From the NCBI GenBank assembly GCA_027943335.1, contig BSBK01001118.1, positions 2,655,501 to 2,719,500 of the forward strand: a stretch of 64,000 nucleotides of DNA. Reading direction: 5' to 3'. The notes beneath the pieces are model-generated. The model did no database searches. It was not told the DNA's origin and saw nothing but the letters and a program-made list of their open reading frames with translations. The DNA comes from Chamaecyparis obtusa (taxonomy: Eukaryota > Streptophyta > Pinopsida > Cupressales > Cupressaceae). The position numbers and the translations under genes were made by a program. Shown here piece by piece: positions 24,365-36,640 of the stretch; position 1 is the first letter of the stretch, and each line of letters begins with the position of its first letter.

Positions 24365-24841
24365 TATTGGTGTAATTAAATATTTCTAATTACACTTTAC
24401 TTAATCTTACTTACGATAATGCATTGCATAGTAGTTTTTCATTGAGACACCTAGGAGTTTGCACCTCAATTATACACATGGTGTAGGATAAATTCCACTT
24501 TAGGTGTGAGATCCACCTTTAGTGCACATATCACATTATCATACTCATTCTATGGCACATACTTTATTACATAATGGAGGATGATCCACATTTGGTGGAC
24601 ATGTAATTACACCTAGCATAGGTGATAGCTTATCAACTCCTTATCATTATCTCTTATCATATTTCCTATATAAGGAGATCTATTATGTACATTTTACTTA
24701 ATTCATTAGATTAATTCAATCAATCAATCATTACATCATTAATACAAGTCTATTCTTATTCATATCATCTCTCTTGTATTGTACTAAATTATTTAACCTC
24801 TAGATCCTTGGTTCAATATTTTCTATTTGAAAATTCTTACA
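24365..24841 (+). repeat. Element B 3' LTR
   Basis: It is 477 bp and parallels 8403-8878 throughout. Its first bases are TATTGG where the 5' LTR has TGTTGG, a substitution at the canonical terminus. It ends CTTACA, followed by agcac (target-site copy). Confidence 0.85.
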
Positions 24842-25891
24842 AGCACATGAAATATCCACATAAATGTAAGCATTAAGAACACAAAAACACTGACATAGAG
24901 AATACTAGGATTTACATGGAAACCAAAAATTGGAAAAACTAGATATAAGATAATTCTAATGAAATGTAAAACACCTATTAAGGTGACACTAGTATGGTGA
25001 TTTTTACAACTCATTGTCGGTACTACTTACTATAGGTACAATAAAGCTCACTGGCAGAATATTAATGCTCACTACCAATAGGGCTCACTATCAATACAAT
25101 AAGGCTCACTACCGATACATAAGGGCTTATTGTTGAAAGATATGGAAAAAGATAGAATCCGCCACTAAGATCAACATACTTCTCTATATGAACACAAATC
25201 TCCTTCGTATAGATTTGTATTCACTTCATATACAACCGATATAAACCACTTACTGTCACATCAATTGTATCACTTTCACTACCACTACTCCTTTGGATAC
25301 AAATAGGTTTTTCTTTATTTATACCAATATCCAATCTTATATATGTTGGATTCACACCAAGCATGTGACAACACTGATGCAACATATATTACATTTATAT
25401 TTAATGAAAATCATTGATCCTAAATCTAGGACATGCATAAGAACACACTACAATACAACCCACAGATAGTTCAAGCTTAAGGTATTATAATTTATTTTAC
25501 CGAAGCCATCTAAATACCACAACCAAGAACAAAAGATGAAGACATAAAATAACCATTACCACCAACTGAAAGATGTTCATAGTACGATGTAGCCAAAGCA
25601 CTAAACTGTCTAATGAATAGCACATCAACAATCACCAAAAATCAATAGGAATAGCCAAACATAAAAACCATACAAGAGTACTGATGTATATGAAGCACTT
25701 GATAGAATATAGTACACTTGTCCCTAAAGCCCTTCTTGAACATAAGGAATTCTCAACCAAAATTCATGTTCACATACTAATGAACAATAGGATATACCCC
25801 ATACTGCTAACAAAAAACCAATACCACTGTCATTATGGAGGTTTTGACATCAATGAAAATTAATGCTAGAAACAACTGAACAAGTCTAACA
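24842..25891 (-). repeat. Element A 3' LTR, main part
   Basis: The minus-strand LTR starts TGTTAGACTTG at 25891, directly after the tract GTGCCAAAGGGGCAGAT, the usual polypurine-tract layout of plant Copia elements. It contains several copies of ggctcactacc/atc, also found in the other LTR near 45031. It ends at 24842, where element B is inserted. Confidence 0.6.
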
Positions 25892-25912
25892 ATCTGCCCC
25901 TTTGGCACTGAT
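25892..25912 (-). other. Element A polypurine tract
   Basis: On minus this reads TGCCAAAGGGGCAGAT immediately before the 3' LTR. It matches the plant Copia layout in which a purine-rich plus-strand primer abuts the LTR start TGTT. Confidence 0.6.
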
Positions 25913-26218
25913 GGCAAAACATTGAAACATCAAAACCTTAAAAACTTCAAAACTCCACCGGAGTAAATGTAACATGTATTCTCTTATTCTCTCCCCCTTT
26001 TGCCACAATGGAAAAGGGCCAAAAAAAAATCAAACACAGAAAGCTCAAAGTAATACAACTCTCTTAGCTGAAAATACCTTCTCATACTTCTCCTTTAGGA
26101 TATGAAGCTCCTTCCACTCAACAATTTATGCCTCCATTTGAGCACACAAACTGGCACATTTCACTAGCCTGTCAAATGATTTTGTCCAATCTAAGGATGG
26201 AAACTACTACACAAAGTC

Positions 26219-26428
26219 TTATGTGTCAATTAGTATGCTAGAAGAAAATCCCAATCGGACTTCAATCATGTCTCTTACCAACCAAAATGTTTTTATTAGA
26301 TCTTCTTTCTTTCTCTGCAACAACAACCACTCTATTTGAAGTTCACTAACTTTGGTTCTTTGTTTTCCATGATGATCCTTGAAAACATCATACGACTTTC
26401 CTAGCTCATTCAATTCCTTCTCAATCAC
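26219..26428 (-). pseudogene. Element A: decayed coiled-coil frame near the 3' end
   Basis: This is a 69-codon minus-strand frame rich in Lys, Glu and Leu (EKELNELGKSYD, then KVSELQIEWLLLQRKKEDL). Its heptad-like spacing suggests a coiled coil. It lies between A's zinc-knuckle part and its polypurine tract, where an autonomous Copia would have pol. Surrounding frames carry stops. The function is unknown; it may be the C-terminal part of an accessory open frame specific to this family. Confidence 0.4.
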
Positions 26429-26782
26429 TTCGCTCTACCTCTAAAATTTTCTATAGCAATAGGCCACCGAAGACAATACTTGTAAGTATCAGAGATTTAT
26501 TTCATGCATTTCTTCATCTCACTAATAATTTGAGAGAGTCTATTTTGAATTGTTACCCTTCTTCACTATGGATTTCTCTACTCTCAGGTGATCTACTCCA
26601 AATTGCAACAACTCAACCTCAAAATCAATGATTAACTCAATTGGTATCATACTAGATACACTAGAGACTGTAACCTTTTTACTGATTAGGTGACCAGTTG
26701 TTAATTTTGTCACCATTTTCTTATCCTATGAAGAATAATCGGTTTGCAGACCATCAAGCTTACCATAATCATCATTTTCCAA

Positions 26783-27309
26783 CTAGGTTTTGGCTATACT
26801 CAAATCCCCACACATAGAATTATCCAAAGAGGGTACAAATCTCTTCATATATTCATCCTCTTCTCCAAATTCTATTTCTTCTCCCTCACTCACCTCTTTA
26901 TCTTCTTCTTCCTCATTAGATTCTGAAATTGTAACTATTTCTTTTCCTTTCTCATGTCTTTCTCTTCTTCTTTGGTTCAATAGATGAACCACCATCTTCT
27001 TCCAAAAACTTCTGACCGAAGGAGGAACCCTCCTCAAAACACATAGGCACAACACAAAAAATAACTAAATAAAATAGATATTCATCTTTTCTATAGAAAA
27101 ATGAGCTTTGCATGTACCCACACAATTTTCCAAGAAACCCAAATATTTGCAAATCTACTTACCGACAGAAATGTTGATTGCTTATTCAAATTCATAGAGT
27201 AGAACACTAGACACATTAAAAACAAACCAAATTTATATGCATATCCATTGTCAATCATCATTTTCATATTATCAAGAAAAATTTCTAGCAACATTTTACA
27301 CAAATCCAT
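26783..27309 (-). pseudogene. Element A: decayed accessory frame with acidic region
   Basis: Overlapping minus-strand fragments (27309-27091, 27152-26952, 27055-26783) read as a broken protein. First comes a segment with DNMKMMIDNGYAYKFG, then a Lys/Arg-rich patch (KKKRK) and an acidic stretch (SNEEEEDKEVSEGEEIEFG). The frame changes and stops show it is non-functional. It continues the region downstream of the zinc knuckles. No RT, RNase H or integrase motif is visible. The family is not recognised. Confidence 0.4.
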
Positions 27310-27390
27310 TTATACGTTCTCCTTCACAATCTTGCATGAAATATACACAGATAAAGAAGAAGTTGAACCCTCACAATTCTGAAACTAAAT

Positions 27391-27855
27391 TTAATAGGAA
27401 ACACCATAAGCAACACACCTTATAATCAGACCTTCAATGGTATCTATAAGGAATGTTTGTTGATCACGACCAATATCTATAAGATCTTCTACCTCTTGAT
27501 AGCTAATTGTTTTCTTTCTAGGTAATTCACCAATGCTGCATAAACTAGTGATAGTCTCAATTACCTCATTTTTCATGACATAAGATTTGTCCAACACCAA
27601 GGTTTTACCATGAAATTGACTAAGCACAAACAAGATAAACTCATTGTCAACACACCATAGAAACTCCCCTCAAATATCAAGTCCAAGATTTTTAATTTGC
27701 TGCCTATCTTCCACAAATAACCCATTTTTCAACTTCCTGATACATTTGTGATCAAATTCCTTCAATACAACCTTTCTCAACTTCTTTTCTACAAACACAC
27801 CATGAACAATCAACTTAGGGGCCATGATTACTTCACAAATTTTTTCCTCTAGCAT
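27391..27855 (-). pseudogene. Element A: decayed frame downstream of zinc knuckles
   Basis: Two consecutive minus-strand open segments (27855-27670 and 27633-27391) encode IVHGVFVEKKLRKVVLKEFD, then FHGKTLVLDKSYVMKNEVIE, ELPRKKTISYQEVEDLID and TFLIDTIEGLIIRCVAYGV. The composition is protein-like and seems to hold a conserved domain, but I cannot name it. Its place between zinc knuckles and polypurine tract is where a Copia polyprotein would carry protease and integrase, neither of which is visible. Confidence 0.45.
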
Positions 27856-28039
27856 TATGCAAACTCACAAGTTTTCTTCATGCTACAATACCAAATGATC
27901 AAAAAAATTCCTCCTTTAAAGCCACAAAGTGACATAATTGATTTGTGTTTCTGTAGTATTTGGAAATGTATCCAATCTAATTACAATTAAATCATTTGAT
28001 ATTTCTTTGTCCTTTATTATTTGTAATCACTCTAGATCT

Positions 28040-28225
28040 TCATTGATCAACTTTGTGTCCAAAACCATTGCATAATTGACAGTAATCATTAAAAGGTAGG
28101 TTTCTTCCATTAACTTGACTTCTACAATTACTAGCCTCGTGACCAAATCTTTTGCATGTAAAGAAATGAAATTTTTTATTTAGCTTGCTTCTGCAATCTA
28201 CAACCTTGTGTCCAAACTTATTACA
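28040..28225 (-). pseudogene. Element A gag, zinc-knuckle part (three CCHC-type motifs)
   Basis: The minus frame contains three successive knuckle-like motifs: CNKFGHKVVDC, TCKRFGHEASNC and CQLCNGFGHKVD. Motifs 1 and 2 have lost their first Cys and motif 3 its last, so it is decayed. Tandem CX2CX4HX4C knuckles bind RNA in Gag of plant Copia-like elements. The frame enters directly from the right across the CACTA insertion: the codon series resumes at 44088 with YYF, so the transposon D sits exactly before the first conserved CNKFGH. Confidence 0.7.
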
Positions 28226-28253
28226 CACTACTACATTTGGAGTCGAATTTCGA
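28226..28253 (+). repeat. Element D left terminal inverted repeat
   Basis: CACTACTACATTTGG, then agtcgaatttcgatg. It pairs with the right terminus at 44059-44087. Confidence 0.85.
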
Positions 28254-28615
28254 TGCCAATTTGCGACGCCACTACAATTTGCATTAGTTTTTTGTGTTTT
28301 TTTTTAAGTGCCCCCAATAGTGTCATAATAGCAATGATGATGTCGTAATTATGACATCCCTTTGGTTATAAATGAAAAAAAAGAAAAAGAAAGTGTCATT
28401 TGTAATTTGTGAATTCGAAGAGCTATCGCGAAGATGACACTACACGTTTGTGTGGTGCGAAGAGGGCATTCGAGTTTGGCATGCGTGAAGAGGTCGGCAC
28501 CATGTGGGAAGAGGGCACTGGCACTTGAGGTAGGCATTCGAGCTTTGTCTTCTCATTAACTCAATTTATTTTGATGGCATTTGTTTATTTAATGGCACAA
28601 TATGAATGTTAATAG

Positions 28616-29343
28616 TGGCATTGTTTACATCTTAGCATTTGGAATGCTCAATGACCCGCAAGCTTTGAGAGCTAGGGCATCGTTGCTATTACCTTCAAGG
28701 CATTGTGTGAAGTGTTTGATCTCTCTTTATTTGTTTTGTTGTTGATATTCACTATGTGGTACTCCCCGTTTATGATCATTTCATAAGGAAATATTTTGAT
28801 GGCTTGCGGGCTGCAAGCTAGGGCATCATACATTGTTCATGAGCTCAATGTTTAATACTGGCATTGTTTACATCTTTTCATTTGGAATGCTTGATGACCC
28901 ACGAGCTTTGAGAGCTAGGGAATCATTTCTATTACCTTCAAGGAATTGCATGAAGTGTTTGATCTCTCTTTATTTGTTTTGTTATTGATATTCACTATGT
29001 GGTACTCCCCGTTTATGATCATTTCACGAGGAAATGTCTTGATGGCTCGTGGGTTGCAAGCTAGGGCATCATACATTGTTCATGAGCTCACTGTTTAATA
29101 CTGGCATTGTTTACATCTTTTCATTTGGAATGCTTGATGACCTATGAGCTTTGAGAGCTAGGGCATCATTTCTATTACCTTCAAGGCATTGTGTGAAGTG
29201 TTTGATCTCTCTTTATTTGTTTTGTTGTCGATATTCACTATGTGGTACTCCCCGTTTATGATCATGAATGAGGAAATGTCTTGATGGCTCACGGGCTGAA
29301 AGGTAGGGCATCATACATTGTTCATGAGCTCACTGTTTAATAC
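28616..29343 (+). repeat. Three tandem copies of a 243-bp unit (element D)
   Basis: Units start with tggcattgtttacatctt (tagtggc / ctggc) at 28616, 28859 and 29102, each running through aatgctNgatgaccc, gtgtttgatctctc, ctatgtggtactcccc and gcaagctagggcatcat. A truncated fourth start lies at 29344. A further direct copy is at about 36,733-36,945. Inverted copies occur near 34,195-34,325 and in pieces up to 36.6 kb. Confidence 0.85.
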
Positions 29344-29369
29344 TAGCATTGTTCATGAGCTCACTGTTT

Positions 29370-29600
29370 AATATTTGGCCAAGCCATGTAAATGGTACCA
29401 GGCCAACCCAATCAGCCCAACAAAATGTGTCATGTTTATCTTTGTCAAATACACTCATTCACCATTTTGTTCTTGTTCTTCACACAAATATTGCATCAAA
29501 AGTAATTGTAAATAATAATTCAAAGAAAAAAGAAACAACTACAATAGATCAAACCCCCAAAGAATACAGTCAAGGAGAAATAGTGCCCTAATCAGAGGAA
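29370..29600 (+). repeat. Dispersed direct repeat, copy 1
   Basis: It contains ggccaNgccatgtaaatggt, then cagcccaacaaaat and agtgccctaatcagag. A close second copy lies at 30782-31010. Open frames in both copies share peptides but no recognised domain. Confidence 0.75.
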
Positions 29601-30410
29601 TTATGAAATATAGTTGTAGGTAGTTATCTCTTCTATAATGATGGAGGAGTGAAAGGTAATGATCAATGAGGTTGTTTCTATTAGATCATACATTAATACA
29701 CTTAATATTTTGAATTTGAGCTCGGGCATCATGCAATGTTATTGTTGTCATTGCATGCTTGCTGCTATTGTGCACCATATATTGTTTTGTACACTATTTA
29801 TTTCATTGAGACTGTGAGCTTGGCATTTGTAATGTATTTTATGTTATTGGATGAATGCTACCATGTTGTTGAGTCTATGTATGGCTTGACTATGCACATG
29901 CATGCATAATTGTAGATGAGGATTAGTAATAGAGTGCCAGGCATTGCTTAAATCCTTTGGATATAACCCCATCTTTTCCTTCCTTGTAGGTTTTGGATCA
30001 TACAAGAGCATACTAGATTGAACCCCTAGTCAACACGTCATTACTTCAAGCAATGTCTGGTACCTTCATTATTTATGTTCATCCACTTATGTATGTTTTC
30101 ATTCATTCATATTCTTCTGAAAGTTGGCTATTAGCGACCATATATGACGATTCTTGATATTTTTGGGTCATTTGATGAAAAGATGTAAAAGTTTCTTAAA
30201 AGTTTATATTTTTTATTTCAATTTTTTTAAAATCATAAAATGAATAAAATTTAAAGATAACAAATTAAGATAATCTTTGTCTTCACTTAAAAAAAACATA
30301 AAGCTCATAAAGCATCGCAAAAACATAAAGCTCATAAAGCATGGTAAAAGAGGGCCCTAACTGTGGTAAAATGGGAAAGTTTCCACCTTGCACTGCTCTT
30401 ATATGGCAAC
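29601..30410 (+). repeat. Element D repeat module (gatggaggagtgaaag / gcattgcttaaatcc)
   Basis: It contains tctataatgatggaggagtg (inverted copies near 31,680, 35,045, 35,650 and 36,390) and a block aacacgtcattacttcaa...ggttttggatcatac that recurs in direct orientation at about 33,430-33,620. No gene is seen. Confidence 0.6.
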
Positions 30411-30598
30411 TGCTAAGGAGCTGTGTTATAAAATTTCAAGGCATGAAATTTTATACTTTTTGACATCATACTTTTTTCTCCTTAGCATTGAGTTTGCAAT
30501 GTGGGGGAGTCGAAGAAAATATATGTACAGTTATAAAATTTCATGCCTTGAAATTTGGCATGAAATTTTATAACATAGTTCCTTAGCATTTGATCTTT
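30411..30598. mobile_element. MITE-like element with ~28-bp TIRs
   Basis: The ends tgctaaggagctgtgttata and, complemented, tgctaaggaactatgttata form terminal inverted repeats that continue through aaatttcaaggcatg/aaatttcatgcc. The interior is ~120 bp and non-coding, and contains further smaller palindromes. No clear target-site duplication was found, so the superfamily is unassigned. Confidence 0.65.
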
Positions 30599-30781
30599 AT
30601 ACGGAAGCCATGACTTGAGGTAGGCATTTGAGATTTTTCTTCTCATTAACTCAATTTCATTTTGATGGCATTTATTGATTTAATGGAAAAATATGAATGT
30701 TAATACTGGCATTGTTTACATCTTTGCATTTGGAATGCTCGATGAATGTTAATAATGGCATTTTCCATGAGCTCACTGTTG

Positions 30782-31010
30782 AATATCTGGCCAGGCCATG
30801 TAAATGGTACCAGGCCAACCCAATCAGCCCAACAAAATATGTCATGTTTATCTTTGTCAAATACACTTGTTTACCATTTTGTTCTTGTTCTTCACACAAA
30901 TATTGCATCAAAAGTAATTGTAAACAATGATTCAAAGAAAAAAGAAACAACTACAATAGATCAGACCCCAAAAGAATATAGTCACAGAGAAATAGTGCCC
31001 TAATCAGAGA
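30782..31010 (+). repeat. Dispersed direct repeat, copy 2
   Basis: This is the second copy of 29370-29600 (ggccaggccatgtaaatggt to tgccctaatcagag), separated from copy 1 by the module carrying the MITE. Confidence 0.75.
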
Positions 31011-34000
31011 CAAAATGAACTCTTAATGTAAGCAAGCATGAAACCAAAGAGGGGAAAGTAAGGCACCAACCAAACAATTATCTAGTTGTAGAGGAGAAAT
31101 ATAGTTATCTAGAGGAGAAATATAGTTTTAGGTAGTTATCTCTTCTATAATGATGGAGGAGTGAAAGTTAATGATCAATGAGGTTGCTGCTATTAGATCA
31201 TACATGAATACACTTACTATTTTGAATTTGAGCTCGAGCATCATGCAATGTTATTTTTGTCATTGCATGCTTGCTACTGTTGTGCACCATATATTGTTTT
31301 ATACACTGTTTATTTCATTCAGACCGTGAGCTTGGCATTTGTAATGTATTTTCTATTATTGGATCAATGCTACCATGTTGTTGAGTCTGTCTATGATCAT
31401 TTCATGAGGAAATGTCTTGATGGCTCATGGGTTGCAAGCTAGGGCATCATGTATTGTTTATGAGCTCACTGTTTGAGCACCTCATGTCCCTATTTGATTG
31501 GTCGGTGCTCTGTTTGTTATATTGATGCTATTAGATCAAATAGGGACATCAATAATAAAATAATAGACTTACTATTTTGAATTTCAGCTCTGGCATCATG
31601 CAATGTTTTTGCTGTCAAAATAGTAAGTGTATTAAGGTATGATCTAATAGCAGCAACCTCATTGATCATTACCTTTCACTCCTCCATCATTATAGAAGAG
31701 ATAACTACCTACAACTATATTTCATAATTTCTCTTTTGAAGTCATAGGTTAGTTTAAAATGGAGAGGGGTCTCGAAATATCATAAGTAAAAACATTACAC
31801 AGTGGCATTCAGATTAAGTACAATATGAATTCACATGCCTTTAATTATGATGCACTTTTGAAATTATCACTCATTGATCATTTGACAATTCAATATATAA
31901 GTATTAGAATATAAACTATTGTAAAAGGATGAAACACGTATGTATCATCATTTAATACAAAATATAAAAGTATTATATGGTGTATCATGTGCAAATTTCT
32001 TCAAATGTAACTTCAAAACAAGATTGTTGATTACAAAACCCTATACAGGACAGTCAAGAACAACTTGTAGACATACACTATCAAGAAAGGAAGAGGTGGT
32101 GATCAAGGATACACACCTCATCCATTCATGTTGTAGCTATTGGAAATTATTCAAAGCTTCTATTCAAATTGAATAATATTTCAGCTTATGCCTCTGGCCA
32201 AAACTAATAGAATACCTATGCTACGTGCATTATAGTAGTGTTGTTGTTTTCTAAACTCACAATAGAGATTCTTCAACATCGTGCCATCTTCATTATTTAA
32301 GTGGAATATAGATTCTTCAACATTGTACCAACCTGTATCACCTGCAATGTTTCCTTTCTTATGAAGAGGAATAGTATCACCAAAACACATTATTATCTTG
32401 TCTTTATCCCTGCAAGTCAGTGGTATTAACTAAAATTTCTCTTTGCCTTTGTGAACATTATATGTATCAACTCTTATATGCACAACAGCATAGGTAATGA
32501 ACATTCAGATTTGCCTAAGCAGTACTTTGAGTAGTCCTCCTACACATGTACTATTGTGAAAATCATCACAAGTCCATTTATTGGAGGGCTACTCAAAGTA
32601 CACATGTTTGGAGATCTGAAGGAAACAAGAGAATTTGAAGAGTCACGAGTCTTAAGATTGTATTTAATATAGCCAAGCTTCATTCAATGGTACATTCAAA
32701 CATGAAACAAAACATTCTTAAACCAGATTAAACTAGTAAACCAAAGGACATACTGATTATAAGTAAACTAGTAAACCAAAGGACATGCTTTTACTACTAA
32801 GTCTCTGTTTGTTGGGCATACTGATTATAAGTACTTGACATATATCACAAATGTTGCTAATTAAGGTTTGAGGGATGATTATGCCTATCCTGAAAAAAGA
32901 TTGTCAAATCATTATGCTTTCAAATCAATTACCTATTGACATATCCCTTGTGAGGGAGAGAAGCCAAGCACATAAAAAACATACACATAAACATGGCAAC
33001 TAAAAAACTTAAATGGAATACACCAAGAAGTACCAAATGATGAATGCTCAATTGTTGTAATGGCAAAGCAATATCAAAACCATCCATTTCTAGAACTTGA
33101 TTTTTCTATAGTCACAGACACATAGTTTTTATTATAACAACCATCCTCTAATCCCATGCTGTACTAGTCTCAAGGTAAGAAAAATTTACTTAAGCCATCT
33201 ATAAGTATCGTCCTACATATGTGTCATGTAAATCTACAAACACTACATGGTATAAAGTCTCGCCGAAGCTTGAAATATATCACTCCTCATGTTATTGTCA
33301 AAATTAAATTCAAATATTTCTCAAAACATTTATTCTTGTAGAATTAAGATATCCTTATCTCAATAATAAAACAATCTTGCATAATAGCTTTTGAATCACA
33401 TTAACATACACCCATGTTCTGTAGCATAGTTTGTTTTAGAAGTGTATGGCTTGAGTATGCACATGCATAATTGTAGATGAGGACCATTAATAGGGTGCTA
33501 GACATTGCTTAGATCCTTTGGATCTAACCCCATCTTTTCCTTCCTTTTAGGTTTTGGATCATACAGGAGCATACTGGATTGAACCCTAGGTCAACACTTC
33601 ATTACTTCAGGCAATGTTTGGTAGTTATCTCTTCTATAATAATGGAGGAGTGAAAGGTAATGATCAATGAGGTTTCTGCTATTAGATCATACATTAATAC
33701 ACTTCATTACTTAGATATTTTTTATCTAATCCCCATCTCTCTTTTCTTTGCAGGTTCTGGATCACACAGGGGCACACTAGATTCATACACGGGTCAAAAA
33801 TTCATCACTTCAGGCAATGTCTGGCACCCTTATTATTTATGTTTATGCTCTTATTTTTCTTGTATAGTATATACAAGTTATTTTTCATATATATACATGT
33901 AATCTTTAGATGCAAAAATTTCTTTTCCTTTACATGTATCTTTGCATGAAATGAACACAAATTAAACAAGATCATCTAATAATGCAAACCAGGGTATTGT

Positions 34001-34370
34001 AGTCACTCATCTAGTAATTAGTTCCCCAAACCATTACTAAGGATTGAACATAAGTCTAAATCCCCAAACCTATTGTGATATATTTCAAGCTTCAGTGAGA
34101 CTTCATACCACATAGTGTTCATAGATTTACATGACACATCTGCGGACAGTGCATGGTATGAAGCCTCTTTGAAGCTTGAAAATGATAAGCATTATGATGC
34201 CCTAGCTTGCAGCCCGCAAGCCATCAAGACATTTCCTCATGAAATGATCATAAATGGTGAGTACCACATAGTGAATATCAACAACAAAACAAATAAAGAG
34301 AGATCAAACACTTCACACAATATATGTTGTTTTATAACATTTTATTAAGACTAAATATTTTTTTATGAGC
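31011..34370. other. Element D non-coding interior with scattered repeat modules
   Basis: There is no gene. Recognisable pieces are the tctataatgatggaggagtg module (31,150) and its inverted copy (31,670-31,720), a gtccctatttgat...atcaaatagggac palindrome (31,487-31,548), a 19-nt inverted repeat at 32522-32540/32583-32601, the ttttggatcatac module (33,430-33,620) and a second acaggggcacactag variant (33,750-33,840). The stretch 31,740-33,420 otherwise shows nothing I recognise. Confidence 0.5.
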
Positions 34371-36640
34371 TCATTGTTTGAGCACCTCATGTCCCTATTT
34401 GATTGGTCAGTGCTCTGTTTGTTATATTGATGCTATAATTAGATCAAATAGGGACATCAATAATAAAGTAATAATAATCATGATGAAGTAATAATGCATT
34501 AAATGTCTTACTGATGTCCCTATTTGATTTGTTTGTTATATTGATGCTATCAAACTAGAATGTCAGTGGTGATTCAATGCATCTAAGGCCTCAACAACAT
34601 GGTAGCATTAATCCAATAACAAAAAATTCATTACAAATGTGTGGTATGAAGCCTCTCTAAAGCTTGAAAATGATAAGCATTATGATGATGAGGTATGGTG
34701 TGGTAAGCACAAGTGAGCTCATGAGGTGCTCAAAAAGTGAGCTCATAAACAATGCATGATGCCCTAGCTTGCATCCTATGAGCCATCAAGACATTTCCTC
34801 ATGAAATGATCATAGACAGACTCAACAACATGGTAGCATTGATCCAATAATAGAAAATACATTACAAATACCAAGCTCACGATCTGAAAGAAATAAGCAG
34901 TGTATAAAACAATATATGGTGCACAACATCAAACATGCAATGAAATCAATAACATTGCATGATGCCCGAGCTCAAATTCAAAATAGTAAGTGTATTAATG
35001 TATGATCTAATAGCAGAAACCACATTGATCATTACCTTTCACTCCTCCATCATTATAGAAGAGATAACTACCTACAACTACCTTATCATGCATTGTTTAT
35101 GAGCTCACTATTTGAGCACCTCATGTCCCTATTTGATCTATTTGTTATATTGTTGCTATCAAAATAGAATGTCAGTGGTGATTCAATGCATCTACAGCCT
35201 CAACAACATGGTAGCATTGATCCAATAATAGAAAATACATTACAAATGCATGGTATGAAGCTTCTTTGAAGCTTGAAAATGATAAGCATTATGATGTTGA
35301 GGTATGGTGTGGTAAGCACAAGTGAGTTCATGAGGTGCTCAAATAGTGAGCTCATAAACAATGCATGATGCCCTAGCTTGTAGCCCGCGAGCCATCAAGA
35401 CATTTCCTCATGAAATGATCATAGACAGACTCAACAACATGGTAGCATTGATCCAATAATAGAAAATACATTACAAATGCCAAGCTCACAGTCTGAATGA
35501 AATAAACAGTGTATAAAACAATATATAGTGCACAACATCAAACATGCAATGAAAGCAATAACATTGCATGATGCCCGAGCTCAAATTCAAAACAGTAAGT
35601 GTATTAATGTTATATGATCTAACAGTAGCAACCTCATTGATCATTACCTTTCACTCCTCCAACATTATAGAAGAGATAACTACCTACAACTACCTTATCA
35701 TGCATTGTTTATGAGCTCACTGTTTGAGCACCTCATATCCCTATTTGATTGGTCGGTGCTCTGTTTGTTATATTGATGCTATAATTAGATCAAATAGGGA
35801 CATCAGTAATGAAGTAATAATAATCATGATGAAGTAATAATGCATTAATGTCTTACTAATGTCCCTATTTGATCTGTTTGTTACATTGTTGCTATCAAAA
35901 TAGAATGCTAGTGGTGATTCAATGCATCTACAACCTCAACAACATTGTAGCATTGATCTAATAATAGAAAATACATTACAAATGCATGGTATAAAGCCTC
36001 TCTAAAGCTTGAAAATGATAAGCATTATGATGCTGAGGTATGGTGTGGTAAGCACAAGTGAGCTCATGAGGTGCTCAAACAATGAGCTCATAAACAATGC
36101 ATGATGCCCTAGCTTGCAGCCCATGAGCCATCAAGACATTTCCTCATGAAATGATCATAGACAAACTCAACAACATGGTAGCATTGATCCAATAACAAAA
36201 AATACATTACAAATGTCAAGCTCGCGGTCTGAATGAAATAAACAGTGTATAAAATAGTATATAGTGCACAATAGCAGCAAGCATGCAATGACATCAATAA
36301 CATTGCATGATGCTTGAGCTCAAATTCAAAACAGTAAGTGTATTCATGTATGATCTAATAGCAGCAACCTAATTGATCATTACCTTTCACTCCTCCATCA
36401 TTATAGAAGAGATAACTACCTACAACTACCTTATCATGCATTTTTTATGAGCTCATTGTTTGAGCACCTCATGTCCCTTTTTGATTGGTCGGTGCTCAAA
36501 CAGTGAGCTCATAAATAATGCATGATGCCCTGGCTTGCAGCCTGCAAGCCATCAAGATATGTCCTCATGAAATGATCATAAATAGAGAGTACCACACAAA
36601 TATCAAAACAACAAAACAAATAAAGAGAGATCAAACACTT
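34371..36640. repeat. Four complex repeat units of ~0.6-0.75 kb (element D)
   Basis: The start signal tatgagctcaNtNtttgagc followed by acctcatgtccctatttgat occurs at about 34,369, 35,097, 35,710 and 36,446. Between them, in the same order, are ctcaacaacatggtagcatt, gcttgaaaatgataagcatt, tgaggtatggtgtggtaagc, catcaagacatttcctcatg and tccatcattatagaagagat. Much of each unit is the reverse complement of modules at 28.6-31.5 kb, so the field holds the same modules in both orientations. Confidence 0.75.

Larger units (their letters stand above)
8403..24841 (+). mobile_element. Element B: Copia-like, non-autonomous LTR retrotransposon
   Basis: The LTRs at 8403-8878 and 24365-24841 (476 and 477 bp) are clearly alike by eye (tataattaaatatt...gaaaattcttaca). 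The PBS tggtatcagagtc directly follows the 5' LTR, and a polypurine tract aaggggggg precedes the 3' LTR. The flanks agcat (8398-8402) and agcac (24842-24846) are a 4/5 target-site duplication inside A's 3' LTR. Once nested elements C and the 20.5-kb solo LTR are removed, the internal part is ~3.8 kb: a long leader, gag with one zinc knuckle, a protease start, and an Asp/Ser-rich tail. No integrase, RT or RNase H. Confidence 0.85.
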
